64,000 nt of DNA, from positions 372,001-436,000 of the forward strand of contig NZ_NJGU01000005.1 in the NCBI RefSeq assembly GCF_002213415.1, in the 5' to 3' direction. The first letter of the stretch is position 1; every line of letters begins with the position of its first letter. Below, in pieces: positions 28,769 through 38,150 of this stretch. This stretch comes from Herbaspirillum robiniae (lineage in GTDB: Bacteria; Pseudomonadota; Gammaproteobacteria; Burkholderiales; Burkholderiaceae_D). The position numbers and the translations under genes are program-made. A model generated the notes under the pieces. That model had not been told where the DNA came from. It ran no database searches and worked only from the letters and a program-made list of their open reading frames with translations.

Positions 28769-29884
28769 TTACTTGCGCAGGATTTCCCCGCCCTGGCACA
28801 GCAGCGTGGCGGCGACGATGTCGTCTTCCTTGCTGATCACGAGCTTGCCTTCGGCGTCGATGATCAGCTTGAGGAAATCGAGCACGTTGCGCGCGTACAG
28901 CGCAGATGCGTCCGCCGCCACCAGCGCGGCCAGGTTACCCTCGCCGATGATGTGCACGCCGTGCTTGACCACGGTCTTGCCCGGTTCGGACAAGGGGCAG
29001 TTGCCGCCCTGGTCGACCGCCATGTCCAGGATCACCGAACCCGGCTTCATCGCTTTCACGGTTTCCTCGCTGATCAGCACCGGCGCCTTGCGCCCGGGAA
29101 TGAGCGCGGTGCAGATGATGATGTCGGCCTGCCTGGCGCGCTCGTGGACCAGTTCGGCCTGGCGCTTCATCCAGTCCGGCGGCATCGGGCGGGCATAGCC
29201 GCCCACGCCCTGGGCGATCTCGCGTTCTTCATCGGTGATGAAGGGGACGTCGAGGAATTTCGCGCCCAGCGACTCGATCTGCTCCTTGACCGCAGGACGC
29301 ACGTCGGACGCCTCGATCACCGCACCCAGACGCTTTGCCGTGGCGATGGCCTGCAGGCCCGCGACGCCCGCGCCCATGATCAGCATGCGCGCCGCCTTGA
29401 CCGTGCCTGCGGCGGTCATCAGCATGGGCATGAAACGCTGGTAGGTGTTGGCTGCCATCAGCACCGCTTTGTAACCGGCGATATTGGCTTGCGAGGACAG
29501 GACGTCCATCGATTGCGCACGGGTGGTGCGCGGCGCGGCTTCCAGCGCGAAGGCGGTCAGCCCGGCGCCGGCCATGGCCGCGATGTTGTCGGCATCGAAG
29601 GGATTCAACATGCCGACGACCACCGTTCCAGCCTTGATCCGGGCGCGTTCCTGTTCGTTGGGAGCGCGCACCTTGAGAATGATTTCCGCGGTGTAGACGG
29701 CATCGGCGCTGCCGATGCTGGCGCCGACGGCGACGAAGGCTTCGTCCGGAATGCTGGACTTCACGCCTGCGCCCGACTCGACCATCACCTCGTGCCGCGC
29801 GGCCACCAGTTTCTTGACGGTCTCCGGGGTCGCGGCGACACGCGTTTCTCCATCCCGGCTTTCGGCGGGAATCCCTATCCTCAT
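28769..29884 (-). CDS. NAD(P) transhydrogenase, alpha-1 NAD-binding subunit
   Basis: A 371-aa peripheral subunit (domain I) related to alanine dehydrogenase. The Rossmann motif is LIMGAGVAGLQAIATAKRLG with acidic EASDVR after it; GGYARPMP and AVDQGGNCPLSEPG are conserved. AGGAGC precedes the ATG at 29884. It makes the catalytic NADH site of the three-chain enzyme. The usual symbol is pntAA or pntA1. It is the promoter-proximal gene of the group. Confidence 0.94.
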   Translation of the reverse strand: MRIGIPAESRDGETRVAATPETVKKLVAARHEVMVESGAGVKSSIPDEAFVAVGASIGSADAVYTAEIILKVRAPNEQERARIKAGTVVVGMLNPFDADNIAAMAGAGLTAFALEAAPRTTRAQSMDVLSSQANIAGYKAVLMAANTYQRFMPMLMTAAGTVKAARMLIMGAGVAGLQAIATAKRLGAVIEASDVRPAVKEQIESLGAKFLDVPFITDEEREIAQGVGGYARPMPPDWMKRQAELVHERARQADIIICTALIPGRKAPVLISEETVKAMKPGSVILDMAVDQGGNCPLSEPGKTVVKHGVHIIGEGNLAALVAADASALYARNVLDFLKLIIDAEGKLVISKEDDIVAATLLCQGGEILRK

Positions 29885-30049
29885 TCAAAGCTCCTTTTTG
29901 TTGATTCTTACTCGAATCTTACACGACAAAATTCGAAACCCAACAACTTTGCCAGGGTACGCCAAAAGACGGGGAATCCTTGCAGCGCGGGGCTTTGCGC
30001 TGAAGAGTCCGCGCCGGCGAGGTAAAATGGCGGATTAACGAGGTAATCA

Positions 30050-30535
30050 ATGTCTGAAGTCTGGAAACCCTCCGTCACGGTGGCCGCCATCATCGAGCGG
30101 CAGGGCCGCTTCCTGATGGTCGAGGAGCAAAGCGGCGACGCCATTCGCATTAACCAGCCGGCCGGCCACCTGGAACCCGGCGAGTCGCTGCTGGACGCGG
30201 TGGTGCGCGAGGCGCTGGAGGAATCGGCGCATCCGTTCACGCCGACCGCGCTGGTGGGCACCTACCTGTCGCGCAACGTCTCCTCCTCGCGCGGCGGCAT
30301 GAGCGTGACCTACCTGCGCTTCGCCTTCGCCGGCACGGTCGGCGAGCGGCTCGAGCGCGAGCTGGACGAAGGCATCCTGCGCACCGTCTGGATGACACGC
30401 GACGAACTGGCCGCCTGCGCCGACCGCCACCGCAGCCCGCTGGTGCTGCGCTGCGTGGACGACTGGCTGCGTGGCCAGCGCGCGCCGCTGGAACTGGTGC
30501 ACACCGACCCCAGCGCCATCGGCGAGCTGGACTGA
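30050..30535 (+). CDS. nudJ: Nudix hydrolase, NudJ-like
   Basis: A 161-aa Nudix pyrophosphatase. The Nudix box runs from [20 protein letters not shown], giving the GX5EX7REUXEE pattern. In E. coli NudJ hydrolyses nucleoside di- and triphosphates and a thiamine precursor pyrophosphate, and it also lies just upstream of mnmA, as here (35 bp). GAGG is 7 nt before the ATG. A TAAAAT box at 30023-30028 with CTGAAG 17 bp upstream is a possible promoter. Confidence 0.88.
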   Translation: MSEVWKPSVTVAAIIERQGRFLMVEEQSGDAIRINQPAGHLEPGESLLDAVVREALEESAHPFTPTALVGTYLSRNVSSSRGGMSVTYLRFAFAGTVGERLERELDEGILRTVWMTRDELAACADRHRSPLVLRCVDDWLRGQRAPLELVHTDPSAIGELD

Positions 30536-30570
30536 AGACATTCGACGGCGGGCATCGGTCCCGCCACTTT

Positions 30571-31689
30571 ATGGGCAAGATCATGGGCAAGAAAAGAGTA
30601 GTCATCGGCATGTCGGGCGGCGTGGATTCGTCGGTCTCGGCATGGCTGCTGAAGGAACAGGGTTACGAGGTGATCGGCCTGTTCATGAAAAACTGGGAAG
30701 ACGACGACGATTCGGAATACTGCTCGACGCGCGAAGACTGGATCGACGCCGTCAGCGTGGCCGACGTGGTCGGCGTGGACATCGAGGCGGTCAACTTCGC
30801 CTCCGAGTACAAGGACCGCGTGTTCGCCGAATTCCTGCGCGAATACCAGGCCGGCCGCACGCCCAATCCGGATGTGCTGTGTAACGCCGAGATCAAGTTC
30901 AAGGCCTTCCTCGACCACGCCATGAAGCTGGGCGCCGACTACATCGCCACCGGCCACTACGCGCGCGTGCGCCAGAACGCGGCCGGCAGCTTCGAGCTGC
31001 TCAAGGCGCTGGACGCCAGCAAGGACCAGAGCTACTTCCTGCATCGCCTGAACCAGGAACAGCTCTCGCGCACCGTGTTCCCGCTGGGCGAGATCCACAA
31101 GACCGAGGTGCGCAGGATCGCCGAGCAGCTGCAGCTGCCCAACGCGAAGAAGAAGGACTCGACCGGCATCTGCTTCATCGGCGAGCGCCCGTTCCGCGAA
31201 TTCCTGAACCGCTACCTGTCGTACAAGCCCGGCCCGATCAAGACCGCCGAAGGCGACGTCGTGGGCGAGCATGTGGGGCTGTCCTTCTATACGCTGGGCC
31301 AGCGCAAGGGCATCGGCATCGGCGGCATCAAGGCGCACCAGAATGCGGACGGCAACGGCGACGCCTGGTATGTGGCGCGCAAGGATGTGGAAAACAACAC
31401 GCTCTATATCGTGCAGGGCCACGACCACCCCTGGCTGCTGTCGCCGGCGCTGTCGGCCGGCCAGATCAGCTGGGTGGCCGGCAGCGCGCCTGATAAACAG
31501 GCGCTGTCGGCCAAGACCCGCTATCGCCAGGCGGACGTACCTTGCGGCTTCGCGGCCGGCGACGGCGGCTTCTCCCTGCACTTCGATACGCCGCAGTGGG
31601 CGGTCACGCCCGGCCAGTCGGCCGTGTTGTATGACGGTGATATCTGCCTGGGCGGCGGCATCATCGAAACCGGCGCTGCTACCGGCTGA
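30571..31689 (+). CDS. mnmA: tRNA-specific 2-thiouridylase
   Basis: A 372-aa enzyme that puts sulfur on the wobble uridine of Lys, Glu and Gln tRNAs. It carries the PP-loop SGGVDSS, the catalytic cysteine in [12 protein letters not shown] and the persulfide cysteine in [19 protein letters not shown] occurs twice in frame (30571 and 30583), so the protein could begin four codons later; neither has a clear ribosome site. It ends at a strong terminator. Confidence 0.95.
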   Translation: MGKIMGKKRVVIGMSGGVDSSVSAWLLKEQGYEVIGLFMKNWEDDDDSEYCSTREDWIDAVSVADVVGVDIEAVNFASEYKDRVFAEFLREYQAGRTPNPDVLCNAEIKFKAFLDHAMKLGADYIATGHYARVRQNAAGSFELLKALDASKDQSYFLHRLNQEQLSRTVFPLGEIHKTEVRRIAEQLQLPNAKKKDSTGICFIGERPFREFLNRYLSYKPGPIKTAEGDVVGEHVGLSFYTLGQRKGIGIGGIKAHQNADGNGDAWYVARKDVENNTLYIVQGHDHPWLLSPALSAGQISWVAGSAPDKQALSAKTRYRQADVPCGFAAGDGGFSLHFDTPQWAVTPGQSAVLYDGDICLGGGIIETGAATG

Positions 31690-31712
31690 TTATTTCAACA
31701 AGGCAACAAAAC

Positions 31713-31753
31713 AACGCCCCGCAAGCGCTTTCGCTGCGGGGCGTTTTCTTTTT
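31713..31753 (+). terminator. Terminator after mnmA
   Basis: AACGCCCCGC pairs with GCGGGGCGTT around an inner GCG/CGC stem, followed by TTTTCTTTTT. Confidence 0.88.
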
Positions 31754-31796
31754 GGCAAGCAAATCCGTCAATAGTGCCTTGGGGAAATTTCTGAAC

Positions 31797-31815
31797 GATA
31801 AAAATAATCAATCTC
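31797..31815 (+). promoter_or_regulatory. Candidate Fur box upstream of hemP
   Basis: The 19 bases match the classical Fur consensus GATAATGATAATCATTATC at 15 positions by direct comparison. It lies 15 bp before the -35 element of the hemP promoter. Confidence 0.65.
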
Positions 31816-31829
31816 ACTGATAAAAGTCC

Positions 31830-31858
31830 TTGCAATCTGGGCGCAAATGGCAAATAAT
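31830..31858 (+). promoter_or_regulatory. Promoter of the hemP-bfd-tonB-exbBD operon
   Basis: TTGCAA (31830-31835) and AATAAT (31853-31858) are separated by 17 bp. Fur boxes flank it on both sides, which fits repression when iron is plentiful. Confidence 0.6.
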
Positions 31859-31860
31859 CT

Positions 31861-31881
31861 AAATAAGAATTGTTCGCATTT
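31861..31881 (+). promoter_or_regulatory. Second candidate Fur box, over the transcription start
   Basis: A 21-bp imperfect palindrome with the form AAATNNGAANNNTTCNNATTT begins three bases after the -10 box. It matches the usual GAAT/ATTC core of Fur sites in betaproteobacteria, though only loosely the E. coli 19-mer. Confidence 0.5.
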
Positions 31882-31894
31882 AATAGGAGGTGTC

Positions 31895-32083
31895 ATGAGC
31901 CATCTGAACGAACACAGCGCAGCCCGTCACAACAAGCCCGGCACGACCGCAAACGGTACTCCGATCACCCGCATCAAGAGCACGGACCTGTTCCGTCAGA
32001 TGCGCGAACTGGAGATCGACCACGGCGGCCGTATCTACAAGCTGCGCCTGACGCAACTGAACAAACTGATTCTCACGGCGTAA
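31895..32083 (+). CDS. hemP: Hemin uptake protein HemP
   Basis: A 62-aa protein of the HemP/HmuP family. The C-terminal half, IKSTDLFRQMRELEIDHGG and YKLRLTQLNKLILTA, matches the family pattern. HmuP-type proteins are needed for full expression of haem or siderophore uptake in some bacteria. The start is ATG 31895, preceded by GGAGGTG at 31887-31893; a longer frame from 31847 would run through the promoter. It leads the Fur-type operon ahead of bfd and tonB. Confidence 0.88.
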   Translation: MSHLNEHSAARHNKPGTTANGTPITRIKSTDLFRQMRELEIDHGGRIYKLRLTQLNKLILTA

Positions 32084-32179
32084 GCCGTCGAATCGAAGCA
32101 CAAGGTGGACAAACAAGCCAGCCAGCGTTGATACCATTTGACGTTTAGCCAGCAAAGCTAGCCAAGTGAGGAGAGTTTG

Positions 32180-32503
32180 ATGGTTACCGACAAAATGAAC
32201 TCCGCTTTCGTGGAACCCAACAGCGCGCCGGCCCAACCTGAACTTCTGGTTTCCGCCGTTCTGCATCTGATGTCGCACTACACTGCCAACAACAATCAGG
32301 AAACTCAAAGCTGCGTCAAACTGGCGTCGGTCATCGAGAGACACCTGAAAGCGTTGGCGGACCTGCCGAATCTGGCGCCGGTGTTGCGGGCAACTTGCCA
32401 GCAATTGTCGGAACAGTGGGCAACCGTAGTGGAACGTACGATGCCGCAACCGGAAAAATTTAAATTCTTCTCGCGTATTGTGTCGGGAGCGAGATCCGCA
32501 TAG
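32180..32503 (+). CDS. Unknown 107-aa protein in the TonB/iron operon
   Basis: I do not recognise this protein. It has no signal peptide or membrane helix, is mostly alpha-helical by composition (LLVSAVLHLMSHYT, KLASVIERHLKALADL, LRATCQQLSEQWATVVERT), has two Cys (about residues 48 and 75), and ends in a basic KFKFFSRIVSGARSA tail. ATG 32180 follows a strong GAGGAGAG (32168-32175). Its place 96 bp after hemP and 30 bp before bfd suggests a role in iron or haem handling, but nothing in the sequence shows it. Confidence 0.75.
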   Translation: MVTDKMNSAFVEPNSAPAQPELLVSAVLHLMSHYTANNNQETQSCVKLASVIERHLKALADLPNLAPVLRATCQQLSEQWATVVERTMPQPEKFKFFSRIVSGARSA

Positions 32504-32533
32504 TGCCTGTCAACGCAGGCGGCAAGGCGTACA

Positions 32534-32761
32534 ATGATCGTATGTGTTTGTAACAACATCTCCGAAGGCAAGATTCATCAGGCGGTCGATGCAGGCATGA
32601 CATCAATGGCCGAGTTGCGCGAGCAGCTCGGCGTTGGCACTTGCTGCGGCAAATGCCATTCTTGCGCCAAGCACGTCCTGCGTGAATGTCTGAATTCTGC
32701 CAACCAAACACATCCAAGCGCGCGTCCGATGGTGTTCCATCCATCGATGGCTGCAGCGTAA
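32534..32761 (+). CDS. bfd: Bacterioferritin-associated ferredoxin
   Basis: A 75-aa [2Fe-2S] protein that docks on bacterioferritin and delivers electrons to release stored iron. The four cluster cysteines are at C4, C6, C38 and C41, as in E. coli Bfd; C37 is an extra neighbour. About 15 residues beyond the Fer2_BFD domain are not conserved. The partner bfr is 2.3 kb downstream, past the tonB-exbBD genes. tonB begins 9 bp after its stop. Confidence 0.93.
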   Translation: MIVCVCNNISEGKIHQAVDAGMTSMAELREQLGVGTCCGKCHSCAKHVLRECLNSANQTHPSARPMVFHPSMAAA

Positions 32762-32770
32762 TACCAATTC

Positions 32771-33472
32771 ATGAACGCAATCTCGCCGTCTGTTATGAGT
32801 AACAGCTCTCCCAGCGCTTTCACGCGCCAGGTCAGGAAAATCGGCCCTCTCGGGCTGATTATTCTTTTGCACATCGCATTTTTCTGGGCGCTGCAAAGCG
32901 GCCTGGTGCACCAGGTCGCCAGCGCCATTCCCAAGGAAGTGATCGCCACCTTCATCGTGCCGGAGAAAGCCCCCGAACCGGCGCCGCCCAAGGCGGAACC
33001 GACTCCGCCCAAGGTCGTGCAGACGGTCAAGAAGGTCGTCACCCCGCCCAAGCCCATCCCCGTCACTGAAACGCCCGCACCGACCGCGATCACCGCCCCG
33101 CCGCAACCGCCGGCCCCGGCAGAGCCTTCGCCGCCGGTCGCAGCAGCCCCTGCGCCGGCGCCTGCCGCGCCGCCGGGCCCGATCCTGCCCAAGCAGATCA
33201 CCTCCGGCATCGAATACATCGAACCTCCGCGCGTCAACTACCCGGCCGTCTCCAAGCGCATGGGCGAAGAAGGCGTGGTGCAGTTCAAGGTGACCGTCAA
33301 CACCAGCGGCCGCGCCGAGAAGGTGGAGATCACCAAGTCGTCCGGCTATCCGCGCCTGGATGAAGAAGCGCGCCGCGCCGTCATGCGCGCCGTCTACAAG
33401 CCGTATATCGAAGATGGCAAGGCCATCGTCGTTGCCACCACGGGCAGCATTGCCTTCAAGTTAAATTCTTAA
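32771..33472 (+). CDS. tonB: Energy transducer TonB
   Basis: A 233-aa inner-membrane-anchored protein that carries energy from ExbBD to outer-membrane receptors. One hydrophobic helix (about residues 25-45, LGLIILLHIAFFWALQSGL) is followed by a long Pro/Lys/Glu spacer (about 60-145), then the C-terminal domain with YPAVSKRMGEEGVVQFKVTV and SGYPRLDEEARRAV. A second start at residue 10 (MSNSSPS) is possible. It is cotranscribed with exbB and exbD. Confidence 0.94.
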   Translation: MNAISPSVMSNSSPSAFTRQVRKIGPLGLIILLHIAFFWALQSGLVHQVASAIPKEVIATFIVPEKAPEPAPPKAEPTPPKVVQTVKKVVTPPKPIPVTETPAPTAITAPPQPPAPAEPSPPVAAAPAPAPAAPPGPILPKQITSGIEYIEPPRVNYPAVSKRMGEEGVVQFKVTVNTSGRAEKVEITKSSGYPRLDEEARRAVMRAVYKPYIEDGKAIVVATTGSIAFKLNS

Positions 33473-33507
33473 ATCCATAAACCATCACAGTAGCAAAGGA
33501 AGTCATC

Positions 33508-34239
33508 ATGGAAGTTAGTCCGTACGGATTGGAAAGCCTTTGGGCTCAAGGGGATTTCGTCACCAAGGGCGTCGCCGTCCTGTTGCTGGCGATGTCGATC
33601 GCATCCTGGTATGTGATCATCACCAAGGCGCTGCAGCTGCTGCGTTTCAGCAAGGCGTCCGCCGCCGCCGGCCACCAGTTCTGGGATACCACCAGCCTGC
33701 CGGAAGGCGTGGCCACGCTGGGTTCTGAAAATCCGTTCGCCGACGTCGCCAAGGCAGGCGTCACCGCGATGAGCCACCACACCGCCCACAAGGGCCACCT
33801 GCACGACCAGCTGTCGGTCAGCGACTGGGTCACCCTGTCCCTGCGCCAGGCAATCGACGAAGCCTCCGGCAAGCTGCAGACCGGCATGGCCGTGCTGGCA
33901 TCGGTCGGTTCCACCGCGCCGTTCGTCGGCCTGTTCGGCACCGTCTGGGGCATCTATCACGCGCTGGTGTCCATCGGCACCACCGGCCAAGCCAGCATCG
34001 ACAAGGTCGCCGGCCCCGTCGGCGAAGCGCTGATCATGACGGCGCTGGGCCTGGCGGTCGCGATCCCCGCCACCTTCGGCTACAACGCCCTGGTGCGCGG
34101 CAACAAGACCACCATCGCCAAGCTGAACAAGTTCGGCTTCGACCTGCACGCGCTGTTCGTGACCGGCTCGCGCGCCGCGTCCGAGGAGAACGAAAAAAAC
34201 GGCGGTAAGGCCAAGCTGACTGCAGTCGGGAGAGCGTAA
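33508..34239 (+). CDS. exbB: Biopolymer transport protein ExbB
   Basis: A 243-aa inner-membrane protein of the MotA/TolQ/ExbB family that forms the proton channel with ExbD. It has one helix near residues 15-40 and two more at about 130-155 and 175-200, with the conserved ASVGSTAPFVGLFGTVWGI and GLAVAIPA segments. AAGGAAG precedes the ATG. Its TAA overlaps the ATG of exbD by one base. Confidence 0.94.
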   Translation: MEVSPYGLESLWAQGDFVTKGVAVLLLAMSIASWYVIITKALQLLRFSKASAAAGHQFWDTTSLPEGVATLGSENPFADVAKAGVTAMSHHTAHKGHLHDQLSVSDWVTLSLRQAIDEASGKLQTGMAVLASVGSTAPFVGLFGTVWGIYHALVSIGTTGQASIDKVAGPVGEALIMTALGLAVAIPATFGYNALVRGNKTTIAKLNKFGFDLHALFVTGSRAASEENEKNGGKAKLTAVGRA

Positions 34240-34655
34240 TGGCCATGGGTTCCCTGTCCGATTCGGACGACGATTTCAACCCGGAGATCAACACCACGCC
34301 GCTGGTGGACGTGATGCTGGTGCTGCTGATCATCTTCATCATCACCATTCCGGTGATGAACCATGCGGTGAAGATCGATTTGCCCAAGGCCAGCAGCCAG
34401 CCCGACCAGGTGAAGCCTGAAAGCATCAACCTGTCCATCGACGCTACCGGCGAAGTGTTCTGGAACGAAGAAAAGATCGACAGCAACCAGCTGGGCCTGC
34501 GCATCGCCGCGGCCGCGCAGAAGCAGCCGCAACCGGAACTGCACCTGCGCGCCGAACGCACCACGCAGTACGAGAAGGTGGCGCAAGTCATGTCGGCCGC
34601 GCAGTCCGGCGGCCTGACCAAGATCGGCTTCGTGACCGATCCGGACAAGAAGTAA
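34239..34655 (+). CDS. exbD: Biopolymer transport protein ExbD
   Basis: A 138-aa protein with one N-terminal helix holding the proton-carrying Asp in INTTPLVDVMLVLLIIFII, and a periplasmic domain after it. This is the standard ExbD/TolR layout. A second ATG two codons on (34245) is an alternative start. Genetic linkage to tonB makes it ExbD rather than TolR. It is the last gene before the operon terminator. Confidence 0.94.
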   Translation: MAMGSLSDSDDDFNPEINTTPLVDVMLVLLIIFIITIPVMNHAVKIDLPKASSQPDQVKPESINLSIDATGEVFWNEEKIDSNQLGLRIAAAAQKQPQPELHLRAERTTQYEKVAQVMSAAQSGGLTKIGFVTDPDKK

Positions 34656-34723
34656 GACCATCCCCGCGCAACAGCGCGGGGTGCCGGCCGGCGGCATCGG
34701 AAACGCTGCCCCGGCCGGATACG

Positions 34724-34757
34724 AAAACCTCCCTCGCCTCGCGACGGAGGTTTTTTC
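34724..34757 (+). terminator. Terminator of the tonB-exbBD operon
   Basis: AAAACCTCC pairs with GGAGGTTTT, with an inner TCGC/GCGA stem, followed by a run of T. Confidence 0.85.
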
Positions 34758-34761
34758 ATTT

Positions 34762-34797
34762 CCGCTTTACCCGCTTTACCCGCTTTACCCGCCTTCC
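34762..34797. repeat. 9-bp tandem repeat array after exbD
   Basis: CCGCTTTAC is repeated three times perfectly (34762-34770, 34771-34779, 34780-34788) with a fourth degenerate unit to 34797. It begins right after the operon terminator. The period equals that of the array after rhaD, but the unit is different. Confidence 0.85.
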
Positions 34798-34916
34798 CCC
34801 CCCGATCGCAGCACCCGGACGCAAGCTGTCGGCGCGTCACGCTCATCGGCGCCAAAGCCTTGTCCCATCAGATGTCCAGGCCATGACACTCCTACTCAAA
34901 ACGACAACGAACAATG

Positions 34917-34934
34917 ACAAGAATGATTCGCGCT
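34917..34934 (+). promoter_or_regulatory. Possible Fur-type site upstream of bfr
   Basis: ACAAGAATGATTCGCGCT contains a GAATGATTC core like that of Fur boxes. A TATGAT -10 element follows at 34966-34971. Fur control of bfr would be indirect or activating in many bacteria, so this is tentative. Confidence 0.4.
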
Positions 34935-35057
34935 AATTTATGCTGAAGAAACAAATCGCCTGCGCTATGATGCGTCCGTTCTCGCCGCACGGGTCTGCTG
35001 TCTGATTGTCAACTGCTGTGCGGCCTCCCCCATCTCCAACGAATTCAGAGGCTTCCC

Positions 35058-35537
35058 ATGAAAGGCGATCCCGCAGTCATCAAGTTGCTCAATGCACAAC
35101 TGACCAACGAGCTCACCGCGATCAACCAGTATTTCCTCCACGCCCGCATGTACAAGCACTGGGGCCTGGACCGCATCGGCGCCAAGGAATACGCCGAATC
35201 GATCGGCGAGATGAAGCACGCCGACAAGCTGATCGACCGCATCCTGATGCTGGACGGCCTGCCCAACCTGCAGGCGCTGCACAAGCTGATGATCGGTGAA
35301 AACACCAAGGAAATGATCGAGTGCGACCTGAAGCTGGAAAAGGCCGCCCACAAGACCGTCAAGGAAGGCATCGCCACCTGCGAACAGCACGGCGACTATG
35401 TCTCCCGCGAACTGTTCCAGATGATCCTGGACGATACCGAAGAACACATCGACTGGCTGGAAACCCAGCTGGACCTGATCGAGAAAGTCGGCATCCAGAA
35501 TTACCTGCAAAGCCAGATGTCGCCCGCCGGCGAATAA
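35058..35537 (+). CDS. bfr: Bacterioferritin
   Basis: A 159-aa subunit of the 24-mer haem-containing iron store. It aligns without gaps to E. coli Bfr: haem ligand M52 and ferroxidase residues E18, E51, H54, E94 and H130 are all present. Position 127, Glu in E. coli, is Thr here (sequence DDTEEH, with Glu at 128 and 129). It stands alone with its own promoter region, close to its electron donor bfd. A hairpin terminator follows. Confidence 0.94.
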   Translation: MKGDPAVIKLLNAQLTNELTAINQYFLHARMYKHWGLDRIGAKEYAESIGEMKHADKLIDRILMLDGLPNLQALHKLMIGENTKEMIECDLKLEKAAHKTVKEGIATCEQHGDYVSRELFQMILDDTEEHIDWLETQLDLIEKVGIQNYLQSQMSPAGE

Positions 35538-35561
35538 GTCCTCCGGTTTCGGCAGGCAAAC

Positions 35562-35592
35562 AAAAAGCGCGCTTCTTCAAGCGCGCTTTTTT
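35562..35592. terminator. Bidirectional terminator between bfr and the GST gene
   Basis: AAAAAGCGCGCTT-cttc-AAGCGCGCTTTTTT between convergent genes. Confidence 0.9.
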
Positions 35593-35637
35593 GTTTTGCA
35601 GGCCAGTCGATACCCGCCGGCGCTCCCTTGCAAGGCC

Positions 35638-36252
35638 TCAGATGTGCGGCACCGTGTCCTTGAACGAAGGGCGCTCCGACACCTTGTCGAACAGGCGCGC
35701 CAATTCCGGATAGTCTTCGCGCCACGCCATGTCCGGGAAGCGGAATGCCATCCAGCCCAGCGCACAGCACACGGCCACATCGGCCAGGCTGTAATGATTG
35801 CCGACGCAGAACGGCTTCTCGCCCAGGCCTTCGGCCATCGCCTTGATCGATGCCTCGACCTTGCTCCACTGGCGCTTGATCCATTCCGGACTTTGCTGCT
35901 TGGTCGGACGCATGGTCTTCTCCAGACGCACCAGCACGGCGGCGTCCAGCAGGCCGTCGGCCAGCGCTTCCCAGCACTTGATCTCGGCGCGTTCGCGGCC
36001 GTTGGGCGGCAGCAGCTTGCCGACCGGGGTCAGGGTGTCGAGGTATTCGACGATCACGCGCGAGTCGAACATGGCGCCGCCGTCGTCCATCAGCAGGCAG
36101 GGCACCTTGCCCAGCGGATTGTTCTGCTGGATGGTGGTCGATGCGCTCCAGACATCTTCCAGGATGAATTCGTAGTCGATCTTCTTTTCGGCCATCACGA
36201 CGCGCGCTTTGCGGACGAAGGGGCTGGCGTGGGAGCCTATGAGTTTTAGCAT
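35638..36252 (-). CDS. Glutathione S-transferase family protein (YibF-like)
   Basis: A 204-aa protein with a thioredoxin-like N-terminal domain (MLKLIGSHASPFVRKARVV, then NPLGKVPCLLMDDG and the glutathione-binding FDSRVIVEYLD) and an all-helical C-terminal domain. The catalytic residue is probably the Ser in the SPFVRK turn. It resembles E. coli YibF, whose substrate is not well defined. It is divergent from purB and alone on its strand. Confidence 0.88.
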   Translation of the reverse strand: MLKLIGSHASPFVRKARVVMAEKKIDYEFILEDVWSASTTIQQNNPLGKVPCLLMDDGGAMFDSRVIVEYLDTLTPVGKLLPPNGRERAEIKCWEALADGLLDAAVLVRLEKTMRPTKQQSPEWIKRQWSKVEASIKAMAEGLGEKPFCVGNHYSLADVAVCCALGWMAFRFPDMAWREDYPELARLFDKVSERPSFKDTVPHI

Positions 36253-36266
36253 AGTGTTTAGAGTAA

Positions 36267-37844
<1,578 letters not shown>

Positions 37845-38150
37845 CCTGCCTGCCGGTTCCGCCGCCATGGCGGAACCGACAACTGCCCTGCCTGAATGGC
37901 GCGCGTCCTGCGCGCCATTTTCACATCCCCCTCGGATTACTCGCAAAATCGGACGGCTGAAACTCCATTTGCGTGAGTAATAGCCAGCAGCAAAGCTCTT
38001 TATACTCACAACCGGCAAAAAGAGTGGCATGATGCAATGCACTCGAGGTGTCTGCCGCGTCGCCTCCATCGCGCAATTCCAGGCCTGACTCTGGCGCGAA
38101 CCAATTCCAGGCCCAACCGTTCCAACCGCAACAACGAAACCTTGCCCGCC
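37845..38150. other. 306-bp spacer between purB and cytochrome b561 gene
   Basis: It contains a 9-bp perfect hairpin (37855-37877), the purB terminator (37895-37921), a TATACT box at 38001-38006 and an 11-bp direct repeat CAATTCCAGGC at 38074-38084 and 38102-38112. I see no gene in it. Confidence 0.6.
37895..37921 (+). terminator. Terminator after purB
   Basis: AATGGCGCG (37895-37903) pairs with CGCGCCATT (37911-37919), ending in TTTT. A separate GGTTCCGCC hairpin precedes it at 37855-37877. Confidence 0.75.

Larger units (their letters stand above)
34656..35057. other. 402-bp spacer between exbD and bfr
   Basis: It holds the exbD terminator, a 9-bp tandem repeat and the bfr promoter region with a possible Fur site. 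I see no open reading frame with a ribosome site. Confidence 0.6.
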
